DNA of 64,000 bases from DTYU01 sp040756575. Its GTDB lineage: Bacteria; Bacillota; Desulfotomaculia; Desulfotomaculales; Ammonificaceae. The notes under the pieces are model-generated. The model saw nothing but the letters and a program-made list of their open reading frames with translations. It ran no database searches and was not told the DNA's origin. Position 1 is the stretch's first letter; each line of letters begins with the position of its first letter. A program made the position numbers and the translations under genes. The stretch lies in NCBI GenBank assembly GCA_040756575.1, contig JBFLYP010000009.1:23490-87489 (forward strand). The letters are read 5' to 3'. Of this stretch, positions 25,754-34,703 are shown piece by piece.

Positions 25754-26434
25754 CTATTCGCCGGTCAAAACAGCCAATATGAATTGTTTCTCTTTTTCGC
25801 CCGGCGGCTTAATGCTGCAGAGGTACGGTACATGCCGGGCGTTTTCACTCCCGAAAAGCCAGCGGAAGTCCTCTGCAAAGACTTCTTCAGGGTGGCAGGA
25901 CCACTGGTTCTCGTTTGCCTTCACGCCTCTAAGCTTTAGGTACTCCTGTAAGGTTCGGTCGTTAACCAGTTGGTAGCGGACTACATGCCCGAATTCGTGG
26001 GCAACCGTGTAAGCGGCAAGGTAGGGACCGAAAGGTTCCATGCGGGGAACGCCGCCGGCAGAGTCGATGGTGTATGAGCAGTACCGGGGCGAGGCGAAGA
26101 GGTACACGGCTTTTTTGCCGGAGAGGGTACAGCCTGCCAGCATTCCGAAACCCGGGAGAATGCAGCGCTGCCGCACAGTATAAACCGGTACGTCCAGACC
26201 GGCCAACGACGGCAAAGTCTCCTCGAGGTGCCGCACTTCAGCGGCTACGGCCGCCTGTGGAGGAATTTCTGCGTCGACGTGAGTACAGTCTTCGAGTGTT
26301 ACTCCGCCGATGTAGCCGGGGACCGTGCTTAGCTCATGAAAGGTGACTTGTGCAAGAGCGGTGTTACTGCTGATGCAGGATAGCAGCAGCGTTAGCAGGA
26401 TGCCCCAGGCGACTTTTGTTTGAATCCTCTTCAT
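25754..26434 (-). CDS. Secreted putative zinc metallopeptidase (HExxH), unclassified
   Basis: 226 residues. A clear signal peptide (about 1-28, ending NTALA) is followed by a domain with the zinc motif HEFGH in AYTVAHEFGHVVRY. About 35 residues later comes PEEVFAEDFRWLFG, whose Glu residues could supply the third ligand of a gluzincin. Six cysteines in the mature chain suggest disulfides. No known peptidase family could be named. It is a single minus-strand gene with its own terminator. The peptidase function is inferred from the motif only. Confidence 0.75.
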   Translation of the reverse strand: MKRIQTKVAWGILLTLLLSCISSNTALAQVTFHELSTVPGYIGGVTLEDCTHVDAEIPPQAAVAAEVRHLEETLPSLAGLDVPVYTVRQRCILPGFGMLAGCTLSGKKAVYLFASPRYCSYTIDSAGGVPRMEPFGPYLAAYTVAHEFGHVVRYQLVNDRTLQEYLKLRGVKANENQWSCHPEEVFAEDFRWLFGSENARHVPYLCSIKPPGEKEKQFILAVLTGE

Positions 26435-26756
26435 GCTCGAACGCCACCTCGCCCCGTAATACGACAGTTAACAACACACTTCGACATTATTAAACAACGA
26501 AAGGGGTGTGTGAGTCATGAACCAAAGGACCTATTTTAGACAGGCAGTTAAGGAGGATTTTGCCGCGGGACTGTGAGCCTATGGGCTTTAGGACTTTTTT
26601 CCCATAATTCTCGGATCATGAGGTACGGGCTGTTTGTGTAATAAAAAAGGGAAATCGCCTGCTGTGCCCGGCAAAAACAGTACCCTCCCTTGTAAATTAG
26701 TGATAGAATAAGTGTTTAGGGACCGGGCTAACGATTTAACCTGAGGAAGGATAAGA

Positions 26757-28382
26757 GTGAGCAACGGTGGAGTCATTGCGCGGGCTGCAATAGTTGTTCT
26801 TGCACTGTCGCTGCTGTCCAAGCTGTTGGGGGTGGGAAGGGAGGCGGCAATAGCCCACGGTTTCGGAACTACGTGGAAGGCTGACGCCTTTTACGTGGCC
26901 TACATTATCCCTTACATTTTTTATGGCGTTGTCGGGGCTGCTCTCACCTCCGTAATCGTACCGGTGCATGCGGAATATATGGCCAACGGCCGGCGGGAGG
27001 AAGCCTGGCGGGTGTTGAGCCTGGTTATTAACGTCACTTCCGGTGTGATGACGCTTCTCGCGGTCTTAGGAGTGGTATTTGCACCGCTCCTGGCCCGTGC
27101 CCTGGGTGCAGGATTTGAACCGGGACCGATGCAATTAGCGGCTCGGCTCACGGCTGTAATGATGCCCGCCGTTGTCTTTATGAGCCTGGCAGGGGTATTC
27201 ACTGGCATCCTCAACGCCAACAACGTTTTTGGACCGTCTGCCTTTGGTCCGGCTTCAATGAATATAATGATCATCCTTGGCGCTCTGGCCGGCGCAAAGT
27301 TTTTAGGGGTTTACGGTCTCGCGGCCGGTGTAGTGGCCGGGGCAATTTCTTTTGCCCTGGTGCAGTTGCCGGCGTTGCGCTTTGTGGGCTTCCGGTATTC
27401 ACTCTGTTTCAGCGTACGCCACCCGGAGGTGCAAAGGATCGCGGTTTTAATGATCCCTGTTTTGCTCGCCTCCGGAATAATGCAGGTGTATACGCTGATC
27501 GATTACCGGTTGGCGTCGGGTCTGGCGGAAGGAAGCATCGCCGCCCTGAGTTACGCGAATAAATTAGTCAACCTGCCCCAGGGGCTGTTTGTTTTAGCCG
27601 TGACTACAGCGGTTTTCCCCACCTTGAGCCGCCTCTTTGCCGAGGAAAAGAGGGCAGAGATGGCCGCAACCTTGCGGCGGGCGATAAAGATGATCCTGCT
27701 ACTCGGTATTCCGGGGGCCGTAGGCCTGATCATTTTGCGGGAACCCATTGTGGCGTTGATTTTGGAGCGTGGAGCATTTGACGAGAGATCGACCGTCATA
27801 ACCGCCAACGCCCTTTTATATTACGCCCTGGGCCTGGCGGGACTGTGCGTGAACCTGCCGCTTACGCGGGGCTTCTTCGCGATGAAGGACACCCGCACGC
27901 CGCTTTACATCTCTGTGGCTTCGGTCGGTGTAAAACTTATCTTCAGTCTTGCGCTGGTGCGTTTTCTCCAGCACTGCGGCCTGGCGCTGGCGACCTCGCT
28001 GGCCATATTGACGAATATGTTCGTCCTTGCATGGTTGTTGGAGAGGCGTATAACGGGACTGTTCGACCGGACCTTCTTCGGCTTTACCGGGGGGGTTTGT
28101 CTGTCGGCGGTGGTTATGGGCTTCGCAGTTTACCTCCTGGACGGGTGGCTCGGAACGCTTCTTGGCGGCAAGGGATTGATGCTGCTTTTCCGGGTGGGTC
28201 TGGATGTTGCTGCGGGCGCGCTGGTCTTTGCGGCGGCCGGGCTGGTACTGCGGCTCGACGAACTCGTGTACGTTCTACAGCGGCTACGGGGCTTCAGGCA
28301 GCGCCGGGCCGGGGCGCCGGTGGGGAATTTCGCGGAAAAGGGGCGGGCAACTTTTTCCGGTGAAAGACGGCCGTCCCCATGA
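26757..28382 (+). CDS. murJ: Lipid II flippase MurJ (MviN family)
   Basis: 541 residues with about 14 membrane segments. Typical N-terminal LSLLSKLLGVGREAAIAHGFG and the pattern DAFYVAYIIPY of the MOP-superfamily MviN/MurJ group. It flips lipid II across the cytoplasmic membrane for peptidoglycan synthesis; some Firmicute paralogues serve sporulation or exopolysaccharide export. GTG 26757 follows GAGGAAGG. The 320-bp gap upstream holds a 19-codon open frame from ATG 26518 with a fair ribosome site, probably spurious or a remnant. Confidence 0.92.
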   Translation: MSNGGVIARAAIVVLALSLLSKLLGVGREAAIAHGFGTTWKADAFYVAYIIPYIFYGVVGAALTSVIVPVHAEYMANGRREEAWRVLSLVINVTSGVMTLLAVLGVVFAPLLARALGAGFEPGPMQLAARLTAVMMPAVVFMSLAGVFTGILNANNVFGPSAFGPASMNIMIILGALAGAKFLGVYGLAAGVVAGAISFALVQLPALRFVGFRYSLCFSVRHPEVQRIAVLMIPVLLASGIMQVYTLIDYRLASGLAEGSIAALSYANKLVNLPQGLFVLAVTTAVFPTLSRLFAEEKRAEMAATLRRAIKMILLLGIPGAVGLIILREPIVALILERGAFDERSTVITANALLYYALGLAGLCVNLPLTRGFFAMKDTRTPLYISVASVGVKLIFSLALVRFLQHCGLALATSLAILTNMFVLAWLLERRITGLFDRTFFGFTGGVCLSAVVMGFAVYLLDGWLGTLLGGKGLMLLFRVGLDVAAGALVFAAAGLVLRLDELVYVLQRLRGFRQRRAGAPVGNFAEKGRATFSGERRPSP

Positions 28383-28408
28383 CGGCTGTGAGTCCCTTTT
28401 AGGAGTAC

Positions 28409-28440
28409 TGCCGGCTATAAAGCGGCATTTTTCTTTTTTA
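28409..28440 (+). terminator. Intrinsic terminator after murJ
   Basis: Short stem TGCCG/CGGCA (28409-28413, 28423-28427) followed by TTTTTCTTTTTT. Confidence 0.65.
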
Positions 28441-28537
28441 CCGGGGTATAATACAAACGAGGCTCGTTATAGCCGGCTTCGCTTAAAAGTGGATAATCGT
28501 CATTTCGATCTCAGGTTATTGAAGGAGGAAAGGCGGC

Positions 28538-28711
28538 GTGAATTGCCCGATTTGCGGCGGCAGGGCTACGGGTAAGGTAGGTCAAAACAACTATTACTGC
28601 TGGGACTGTTGTTTGGAGTACCGGATCGAAAAGGAAGGGGTCCAGGTCTTCGACATCGATGAGGACGGAACCCTGGTGTCCTTTGACCCTGCTAACGAAT
28701 CGTTTTACTAA
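28538..28711 (+). CDS. Small zinc-binding protein (treble-Cys motif)
   Basis: 57 residues from GTG 28538 to TAA 28709-28711. CPICGG near the N-terminus pairs with YYCWDCCLEY about 18 residues later, a zinc ribbon, followed by an acidic tail (VFDIDEDGTLVSFDP). GAAGGAGGAA lies a suitable distance upstream. Similar small proteins occur in front of AI-2E-type transporters in Peptococcaceae (recollection); function unknown. A TATAAT at 28447-28452 may be its promoter. Confidence 0.8.
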   Translation: MNCPICGGRATGKVGQNNYYCWDCCLEYRIEKEGVQVFDIDEDGTLVSFDPANESFY

Positions 28712-28740
28712 CGGCAGTTTCAAACGGGGGTGATTAAATC

Positions 28741-28926
28741 ATGTCCTTTTGGCGGGGGTTGGTGGCAGGCGGCATACTTGGGATCCTTGCCGGGGCGTTG
28801 CTGTTGTCCGAAGAGGAGGACCAGAATGAAAACCGGACGATCCGGCTGCGGGAAAGGGTGCCCCGGTTGGACCGGGCGCAGCGGATGGTAAGGAAAATGG
28901 TTAAATTAGCCGACCTGATGAAATAG
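28741..28926 (+). CDS. Small single-pass membrane protein
   Basis: 61 residues. One N-terminal membrane segment (about 5-23, GLVAGGILGILAGALLL) and a charged, helical cytoplasmic tail rich in Glu and Arg. ATG 28741 is preceded by GGGGGTGA. Resembles YtxH-like short proteins in layout only. It sits between the zinc-binding protein and the permease gene with short gaps and is probably co-transcribed with both. Confidence 0.7.
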   Translation: MSFWRGLVAGGILGILAGALLLSEEEDQNENRTIRLRERVPRLDRAQRMVRKMVKLADLMK

Positions 28927-28945
28927 GGCAGGGGAGGCGCGCTTT

Positions 28946-29995
28946 ATGAAAGTGCGCTGGCGGTGGCTATGCCTGGCGGGCGGTCTGCTGCTCGCCTTTT
29001 ACTTTTTTTACATTATAAGGGGCATTGTATTCCCTTTCGTTCTTGCCGCGAGCATAGCTTATATTCTTGAGCCTTTGGTTACCTGGCTGGAACGCCGTAG
29101 AACCCCGACGGGCACGGCGATCGGGATCGTTTACGCGGGCGTTTTCATTGTCCTTACCGGGGTGTTGAGCTGCGGCCTCCCCAAATTAGTGCGGCAGTTG
29201 GACCTCCTTGTTCAGAACATCCCGGTCTATACCGCAGAGGTTCAAATGCTGGTGTCGAAGGTCTGGATGCAGTACCATTTGCTGGGCCTGCCTTCCGACA
29301 TCGAGGTGCTGATAGAGGAACGCATCCACTGGGTTGAAGCGAGCTTGCTGCAGAGTATACGCGAGGCGCTCGAACTAATGGTGGGAGCCACCCGGTACGC
29401 CTTTTCCGCTGTTCTTGCGCCTATTATCGCGTTCTATTTTCTGAAAGACCGGTCTCTCTTCGCGGACCATTTGAACCTCATCCTGCCACGGAAGCGCCAC
29501 CCTGAAGTCTGGCGTTTCTTGCACGCCGTGGACGGGATTTTGAAGCGGTACTTTCGAGGTTACCTGGTGGTCGCCTTGGTGGTCGGCGGTCTAACCGGAG
29601 CGGTCTTTGCAGCATTCGGCCTGCAGTACTCGGTGGCACTCGGGCTTTTTGCAGCGACGGCGGAATTGATTCCTTATTTCGGCTCGCTTATCGGTGCAGT
29701 TCCAGCAGTGGCCCTTGCTCTGCTTGAGTCTCATTGGCTGGCCCTAAAAGTGATGCTGGCGGTCGTGGTCGTCCACCAGTTCGAGGCGAGTTTCCTATCG
29801 CCAAGGATATTAGGGGGCAGTGTAGGGTTGCACCCCCTGACGATCATCGCTGTGGTTCTGCTTGGCGGACACTTCTTCGGTCTGGCCGGCATGTTCCTAG
29901 CGGTACCCGTGGCGGCGATCATAAGCACTGTTTTGCGCGAGGCGTTTAAGGCGTGGCGGTTGGTACCGCCAACTGCCGAAAGAAATGAAAGGTAG
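28946..29995 (+). CDS. AI-2E family transporter (PerM/YtvI-type permease)
   Basis: 349 residues, eight predicted membrane segments with the family pattern FPFVLAASIAYILEPLV near the start and LIGAVPAVALALLE plus VGLHPLTIIAVVLLGGHFFG in the C-terminal half. The family was named after TqsA (autoinducer-2 export) but includes Na+/H+ antiporters and spore-related YtvI proteins, so the substrate is unknown. GGGGAGG lies before ATG 28946. Confidence 0.88.
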   Translation: MKVRWRWLCLAGGLLLAFYFFYIIRGIVFPFVLAASIAYILEPLVTWLERRRTPTGTAIGIVYAGVFIVLTGVLSCGLPKLVRQLDLLVQNIPVYTAEVQMLVSKVWMQYHLLGLPSDIEVLIEERIHWVEASLLQSIREALELMVGATRYAFSAVLAPIIAFYFLKDRSLFADHLNLILPRKRHPEVWRFLHAVDGILKRYFRGYLVVALVVGGLTGAVFAAFGLQYSVALGLFAATAELIPYFGSLIGAVPAVALALLESHWLALKVMLAVVVVHQFEASFLSPRILGGSVGLHPLTIIAVVLLGGHFFGLAGMFLAVPVAAIISTVLREAFKAWRLVPPTAERNER

Positions 29996-30115
29996 GGAGG
30001 AATCGGCTGTAGATAGGTGAAATAACTAATTCTTGAACCGCGGAGGAACGTAGATTTATAACGTTGAGCCGTGAACCTTTTCAGTTAAAAAACGCTCGAC
30101 AGGATCTGTAGAGTA

Positions 30116-31096
30116 ATGAACAGTGCAATAAGAGTGAGCAATCTTACGAAAGAATTTAAAAACCTTATGGCCGTAAACCGGGTCAGTTTTTCTGTTGGCA
30201 GCGGGGAGATTTTCGGCTTTCTTGGTCCGAACGGGGCGGGAAAGACGACCACCATCAAAATCTTATCTACCCTCATGCGGCCATCCGCCGGCGAGGCGGT
30301 AGTCAACGGGTTCGATGTGGCACGCCAGGCCTCCTGTGTCCGCCGGTCAATCGGAATGGTTTTTCAGGATCCAAGTCTCGACGAACGCTTGACGGCGGAG
30401 GAGAACATGCTGTTTCACGCAGTGCTCTATGGTGTACCCCGAAGAGAAGCACTGGAACGTAGCCGTGAACTCCTTGAAATTGTAGGGTTAAGCGACCGGC
30501 GCAAGGACCTGGTGCGGACATTTTCCGGCGGGATGAAGCGCCGGCTGGAAGTTGCCCGGGGACTGTTGCACCGCCCGGCGGTTTTGTTTTTGGACGAGCC
30601 GACGCTCGGTCTCGACCCCCAGACCCGCAGCCATATATGGGAGCATATCAGGAGGCTGCACCGCGAATTAGGCACCACGGTTTTCTTAACCACACATTAT
30701 ATGGAAGAGGCGGAGGTCTGCGACCGGATCGGTATCATCGACCACGGAATGCTGATCGCTCTCGACACGCCAACAGGTTTGAAGCGCCTGGTAGGCGGCG
30801 ACGTGGTAACAGCCAAGGCAAGTGACAATGCGGGCTTACTCAGACAGGTAAGCGAACGGTTCGGGCTTGCCGGAAGACTGGAAGGGGAGCACGTCTATTT
30901 TGAGACCGCCGAGGGGGAGAGCTTTGTTCCCCAACTGGTTCGGGCTTTTCCCGACATCCTTGAGGTCAGCGTTCGCAGGCCGACGCTGGAAGACGTCTTT
31001 TTGAAACTGACCGGCAGGGCTATTCGTGACCAGGGTGCCGACGGGATGGAATCGATGCGAATAAGGCACAGGGCATGGCGGCAAACACGCCGGTGA
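30116..31096 (+). CDS. ABC transporter ATP-binding protein, DrrA-type
   Basis: 326 residues. Walker A GPNGAGKT (about 39-46), signature FSGGMKRR, Walker B VLFLDEP, and the extended C-terminal domain (about 220-310) typical of DrrA/CcmA-like exporters of drugs or polyketides. It pairs with the permease encoded immediately downstream, whose start overlaps its end by 22 nt. The substrate cannot be told from the sequence. Confidence 0.92.
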   Translation: MNSAIRVSNLTKEFKNLMAVNRVSFSVGSGEIFGFLGPNGAGKTTTIKILSTLMRPSAGEAVVNGFDVARQASCVRRSIGMVFQDPSLDERLTAEENMLFHAVLYGVPRREALERSRELLEIVGLSDRRKDLVRTFSGGMKRRLEVARGLLHRPAVLFLDEPTLGLDPQTRSHIWEHIRRLHRELGTTVFLTTHYMEEAEVCDRIGIIDHGMLIALDTPTGLKRLVGGDVVTAKASDNAGLLRQVSERFGLAGRLEGEHVYFETAEGESFVPQLVRAFPDILEVSVRRPTLEDVFLKLTGRAIRDQGADGMESMRIRHRAWRQTRR

Positions 31097-31932
31097 CACC
31101 GGGAACCGGCCTGTTTTTGCGGGAACAGTTGTTGTCCGCGTTGAGGAGAGGTATTGTGCGGGCTTTTTTTGCGGCGGTTTTGATAATATGGCTCCGCGAT
31201 GTTAAGCGGTACACCCGGGAGGGAACCCGCATCCTGGCGATGCTCGGGCAGCCCGTCCTGTACCTGTTGATAATGGGGCAGGGCTTGCGCTCTACTTTTA
31301 GGGCCGGGATACCAGGGTTCGATTACCTGGAATTTGTATATCCAGGCGTGATCGGGATGTCGGTTCTTTTTACCGCGATTTTTTCCTCCGTGTCGATCAT
31401 CTGGGACCGGCAGTTCGGTTTCCTGAAAGAGGTCCTTGTCGCGCCCGTTCCGCGGGCGGCGATCGCCATGGGGAAGGCCCTGGGAGGAAGTACCACCGCT
31501 TCGATGCAGGGGATAATCCTGTTGGTCCTGGCACCCCTTGCGGGAGTGTCGCTGGAGTTCGGCCAGATTATCACAATCGTCGGACTGATGTTGATAATGG
31601 CTTTTGCAGTGGCTTCCATCGGGACCCTCGTGGCGGCGCGAATGGAAACGATGGAGGGGTTTCACCTGGTAACGAACTTCCTCACGCTGCCGATGTTTCT
31701 GTTAAGCGGGGCATTTTTCCCCTTGAAGACAGCTCCGGCCTGGATGCAGCCTTTAATGCGGCTTGACCCCGTTTATTACGGTGTGGACGCGTTACGAAAT
31801 GTTATTTTTTCCTGTTCGTCGCTCAAGTCTTTTGTAGTCAGCCAAAGTTTGCCCGTGGACCTGCTGGTCTTGTTCTCGTTCTCTTTTATTATGATTACTC
31901 TCGGCATGTTGGCCTTCAGCCGGACGGAGTAA
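31075..31932 (+). CDS. ABC-2 type transporter permease, DrrB-type
   Basis: 285 residues, about six membrane segments. The conserved ABC-2 pattern around SVSIIWDRQFGFLKEVLVAPVP matches DrrB-like permeases that pair with DrrA ATPases. ATG 31075 lies within the end of the ATPase gene, indicating coupling. Together they would form a multidrug or lipid-linked product exporter; substrate unknown. Confidence 0.92.
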   Translation: MAANTPVTPGTGLFLREQLLSALRRGIVRAFFAAVLIIWLRDVKRYTREGTRILAMLGQPVLYLLIMGQGLRSTFRAGIPGFDYLEFVYPGVIGMSVLFTAIFSSVSIIWDRQFGFLKEVLVAPVPRAAIAMGKALGGSTTASMQGIILLVLAPLAGVSLEFGQIITIVGLMLIMAFAVASIGTLVAARMETMEGFHLVTNFLTLPMFLLSGAFFPLKTAPAWMQPLMRLDPVYYGVDALRNVIFSCSSLKSFVVSQSLPVDLLVLFSFSFIMITLGMLAFSRTE

Positions 31933-32030
31933 GTTCAAAAAGGCTAAAACTAATGACTCCGGAGGCCGTTCCACGTTCGGCATTCGATGTTCGACGTTCA
32001 AGGTTCAGCTTTTATAGGAGGCGGGCTTTT

Positions 32031-32066
32031 CGGGTCCGTTCTGCCTGCCTGCCGGCAGAAACGGCG
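32031..32066. terminator. Hairpin between convergent genes
   Basis: CGTTCTGCC ... GGCAGAAACG around 32037-32064 forms a GC-rich stem between the convergent ABC permease and GGDEF/HD-GYP genes. No T-run on either strand, so termination is only probable. The preceding bases 31970-32010 carry a TTCGACGTTC-type degenerate string. Confidence 0.4.
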
Positions 32067-32070
32067 CGTT

Positions 32071-33801
32071 TTAAACACTTAGTTTCAGTTCCCCGCTAAG
32101 GTGTTCCTGGTCCGGGCTGCCGGCAGCGACCCGGCGTTCCCTTTCGTACGCATCTTTCACCACCTCAAGAAAGAGGGGTGTCAGTTCGGGGTCGTACAGA
32201 GTGCCCGCGTTCCTTTTCAACTCGAGGCAGGCCTCTGTGAAACTCAAGGCGCTTCGGTAGGGACGGTCCGAGGTCATCGCATCAAAGCTGTCCGCGATGC
32301 GCAAGATGCGGGCCGCCAAGGGAATCTCTTCACCTGATAAGCCGTCGGGGTATCCCGTCCCGTCATAGTTCTCATGATGCGACCGTATTACAGGCAATAT
32401 CTCTTTAAAGTGAGGTAGAGACCGGATCATTTCGCTGCCCCAAACGGTATGATTCTTCATTGTTTCCCATTCACTGTAGTCCAAAGACCCTTCCTTGGTT
32501 AAAACAGGAGAGTCGATTTCGATTTTACCGATGTCGTGCAGGTATGCCCCGTACCTGAGGTTGTCTTTCTCCTCACCGGAAAGTCCGAGCCTTTCCGCAA
32601 GCGCGAGGGCGTATGACAATACCCTTTCGCAGTGGCCGAACGTATACCGGTCTTTAGCATTGATCAGCGCCACAAGGGTTTGAAGGGTCGGGAAGGCCTC
32701 CTTGATCTTCAGCGTGCTGATTTCGCTCAGAATGGACTGGTAGAGGTAGGTCTTTCCTTTGCTGTACTTTGCTCTAAAAAGGTCGTTTTCCGCGGCCCGG
32801 ATGAGCGGCAGGACCGAATTCTCGTCATTGGGGTACCCGGCCACTCCGGTGGAAACTGTGAACGCCTTAACGGAAGTTTCATTATTTGCTAAAATCGCCG
32901 CCGCCAGGGCCTCGATCTGCCCTTTAAGGTCTGCGGCCCTTGCCGAAGCCTGTTCCTTGTTCAATCCTATCAGAACCAGGGCGAACTCGTCGCTTCCGTA
33001 GCGGGCTGCGTAATCGGGCTCTTTTACCTCCTTAAGAAGTAATTTCCCGATTTGGGCTAAGATTTCGTCGCCCTTGTTATATCCGTAAACAGCGTTATAG
33101 TACCTGAACTGGTCAATGTCGAGTAGAATCAGCGAAAGGGGCAGCCTTTTTGCAGTTGCCTCCTTAAGCGACAGCGCCAGTTTTTCCTGAAGGTAGCGGT
33201 GGTTATGCAGTCCGGTCAACTGGTCGTAATCCGCAAGCCTGATCAATACCCGTTGGGTCTGTTTTTCTATTTCAATCAACCCGCCGACCACCCAGGCAGA
33301 AAGCGTGGTGACACCGCTTACGATAAGGTCGGTTTGAAAGATATCACCGCGAAGGTCGTAAAACAGGTAATCAGCGAGGAACAGGAATAAGCCGGAAACA
33401 ACTGCGGTACCGACTCCTAAGTTTTTGCCGAACGTAGTTGCGGCGATTATTGCCGGGAGCATGATCAGCACTTTGGCGTTGAAGAGGTTTTTACTGTGCC
33501 AGAGAAAGCCCACGGTCAGGGAAAAGATTAACACGAAGAGTAACATTTCGTCGGTTCCGGTTCGAATAAGAAAACGGGCTTTAATTTTTAAAATCAGTTT
33601 CCGGATAAGGTATACAGAAACGAGCAATACTATAATGAAGCTCGAAGCATTGACAAAGAAATTCAGCGAAGAATCCTTCCCCAACCGGAAGTTGTACAAA
33701 CTGGCAATCACCATTACAAATATCAAAAGGCAGATGATCTGGGTAACCAGAATGTATTCAGAGAGTTCTTCAGCTCTACTTTCTTCCCACTCACGCATCA
33801 T
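32071..33801 (-). CDS. Membrane GGDEF / HD-GYP protein (c-di-GMP turnover)
   Basis: 576 residues. The N-terminal ~185 residues hold five to six membrane segments of a sensor type. Then comes a GGDEF domain (about 190-350) whose signature reads YGSDEF, with no RxxD inhibitory site, so diguanylate cyclase activity is doubtful. The C-terminal HD-GYP domain (about 370-560) has YLHDIGK, HHENYDGTGYP and intact metal ligands, expected to hydrolyse c-di-GMP. AAGGAGCG precedes the ATG. It is the gene after agrD on the same strand, separated by 130 nt containing a large hairpin, and may respond to the same signal or simply be adjacent. Confidence 0.93.
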   Translation of the reverse strand: MMREWEESRAEELSEYILVTQIICLLIFVMVIASLYNFRLGKDSSLNFFVNASSFIIVLLVSVYLIRKLILKIKARFLIRTGTDEMLLFVLIFSLTVGFLWHSKNLFNAKVLIMLPAIIAATTFGKNLGVGTAVVSGLFLFLADYLFYDLRGDIFQTDLIVSGVTTLSAWVVGGLIEIEKQTQRVLIRLADYDQLTGLHNHRYLQEKLALSLKEATAKRLPLSLILLDIDQFRYYNAVYGYNKGDEILAQIGKLLLKEVKEPDYAARYGSDEFALVLIGLNKEQASARAADLKGQIEALAAAILANNETSVKAFTVSTGVAGYPNDENSVLPLIRAAENDLFRAKYSKGKTYLYQSILSEISTLKIKEAFPTLQTLVALINAKDRYTFGHCERVLSYALALAERLGLSGEEKDNLRYGAYLHDIGKIEIDSPVLTKEGSLDYSEWETMKNHTVWGSEMIRSLPHFKEILPVIRSHHENYDGTGYPDGLSGEEIPLAARILRIADSFDAMTSDRPYRSALSFTEACLELKRNAGTLYDPELTPLFLEVVKDAYERERRVAAGSPDQEHLSGELKLSV

Positions 33802-33862
33802 AAGCGCTCCTTGAAAGACTTAAAAGTCTATATACATTATCTGTATGGTTGTTGGCTGTTTT

Positions 33863-33911
33863 CCCGGCACCCGGGCGGTTTCGGCCGAACTCACCGTTCC
33901 CGGGTGCCGGG
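33863..33911 (-). promoter_or_regulatory. Perfect 13-bp GC hairpin between agrD and the c-di-GMP gene
   Basis: CCCGGCACCCGGG (33863-33875) mirrors CCCGGGTGCCGGG (33899-33911) across a 23-nt loop that itself can pair (CGGT/ACCG). No T-run follows on either strand. Likely an RNA-stabilising or processing hairpin, or a terminator without U-tract. Confidence 0.55.
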
Positions 33912-33931
33912 GGACAGCGTTTAATGCTGCG

Positions 33932-34063
33932 TTACTTTCTTAGAGCTTTAGGCACTTCTGGCTGATATAGATATCTTATGCATGCTGTTCCAACCCCGAA
34001 TTTCGCAACAGCGACTAAGACGGTAAAAATTGCCGGCAAGCAGCTATAGAGCAGGCGCTTCAT
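33932..34063 (-). CDS. agrD: AgrD-type cyclic lactone autoinducer precursor
   Basis: 43 residues. N-terminal amphipathic leader (MKRLLYSCLPAIFTVLVAVA), a core containing Cys (TACIRYLY) and the conserved C-terminal recognition tail QPEVPKALRK. The QPE-P pattern is the hallmark of clostridial AgrD-like peptides; AgrB cuts before the tail and closes a thiolactone from the Cys. The mature ring is probably Cys-Ile-Arg-Tyr-Leu or one residue longer. The ATG overlaps the agrB stop as ATGA, so the two are translationally coupled. Confidence 0.92.
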   Translation of the reverse strand: MKRLLYSCLPAIFTVLVAVAKFGVGTACIRYLYQPEVPKALRK

Positions 34064-34689
34064 ACCCTTTCCCCCCTTTCCCTGAGATTGTCGATAATAG
34101 TGGCAAACCTGTGGCCGGATCTGGTCAAGGTGAAGGTTTGCCACCATACACCAAGGCTCGCGGCCAGAACTATGGGCAGAGCAACGCCATTGACTAACAG
34201 CAGGAACTCTCCTGCGGTTACGGACATTAGTACAAGGAGTGACAGAAAACGCAGTCTGCGGCGGCGGGTTACGGAAGTGATGGGATTGGCCGGAGAGTCC
34301 ACGGGGGCTAACCGATAAACTACCAATGTAGAAGGGATGAATCCCAAAGTAACTATCAGTGACATGCCAAGGGGAGTTAAATACGGAGCGGTTATTGCGG
34401 CGAGCTTTCCAAGCAAAGGAATGGTTATCACTCCGGTGATGAAACATGTCAAAGGTGTTTTACTGTGGGCTCCGCCGGAAAACATCCGTAACGAGGAAGC
34501 GGCGAAATCAACCGCAAGGGTGGTCCAGAAGCATCCAAGAAGCCAGCCCACAAGGAGCGTGAAAAAAAAGCCGGTAACCTGGTAGACAATAAACTGAAGA
34601 CCGTACAGGGCGATCTCCTCTTGCTCCTGCGTCAGGTTAAGCTTGTCCTTTAAATACCCTGCAACAGACCTGGTAAGGTTAATGTTCAC
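34060..34689 (-). CDS. agrB: AgrB-type accessory gene regulator protease
   Basis: 209 residues, five to six membrane segments. The catalytic pair is present with the right spacing: His in FSGGAHSKTPLTC and Cys seven residues later, equivalent to His77 and Cys84 of staphylococcal AgrB. AgrB trims AgrD and forms the peptide ring. GTG 34689 follows AAAGGGTGATGGG. It lies 14 nt after the membrane sensor-like gene and overlaps agrD. Confidence 0.95.
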   Translation of the reverse strand: MNINLTRSVAGYLKDKLNLTQEQEEIALYGLQFIVYQVTGFFFTLLVGWLLGCFWTTLAVDFAASSLRMFSGGAHSKTPLTCFITGVITIPLLGKLAAITAPYLTPLGMSLIVTLGFIPSTLVVYRLAPVDSPANPITSVTRRRRLRFLSLLVLMSVTAGEFLLLVNGVALPIVLAASLGVWWQTFTLTRSGHRFATIIDNLRERGERV

Positions 34690-34703
34690 AAACCCATCAC
34701 CCT

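Noticed and set aside
26518..26577. 19-codon frame with fair ribosome site before murJ
   Set aside because: Too short and without family match; may be a remnant but cannot be supported as a gene.
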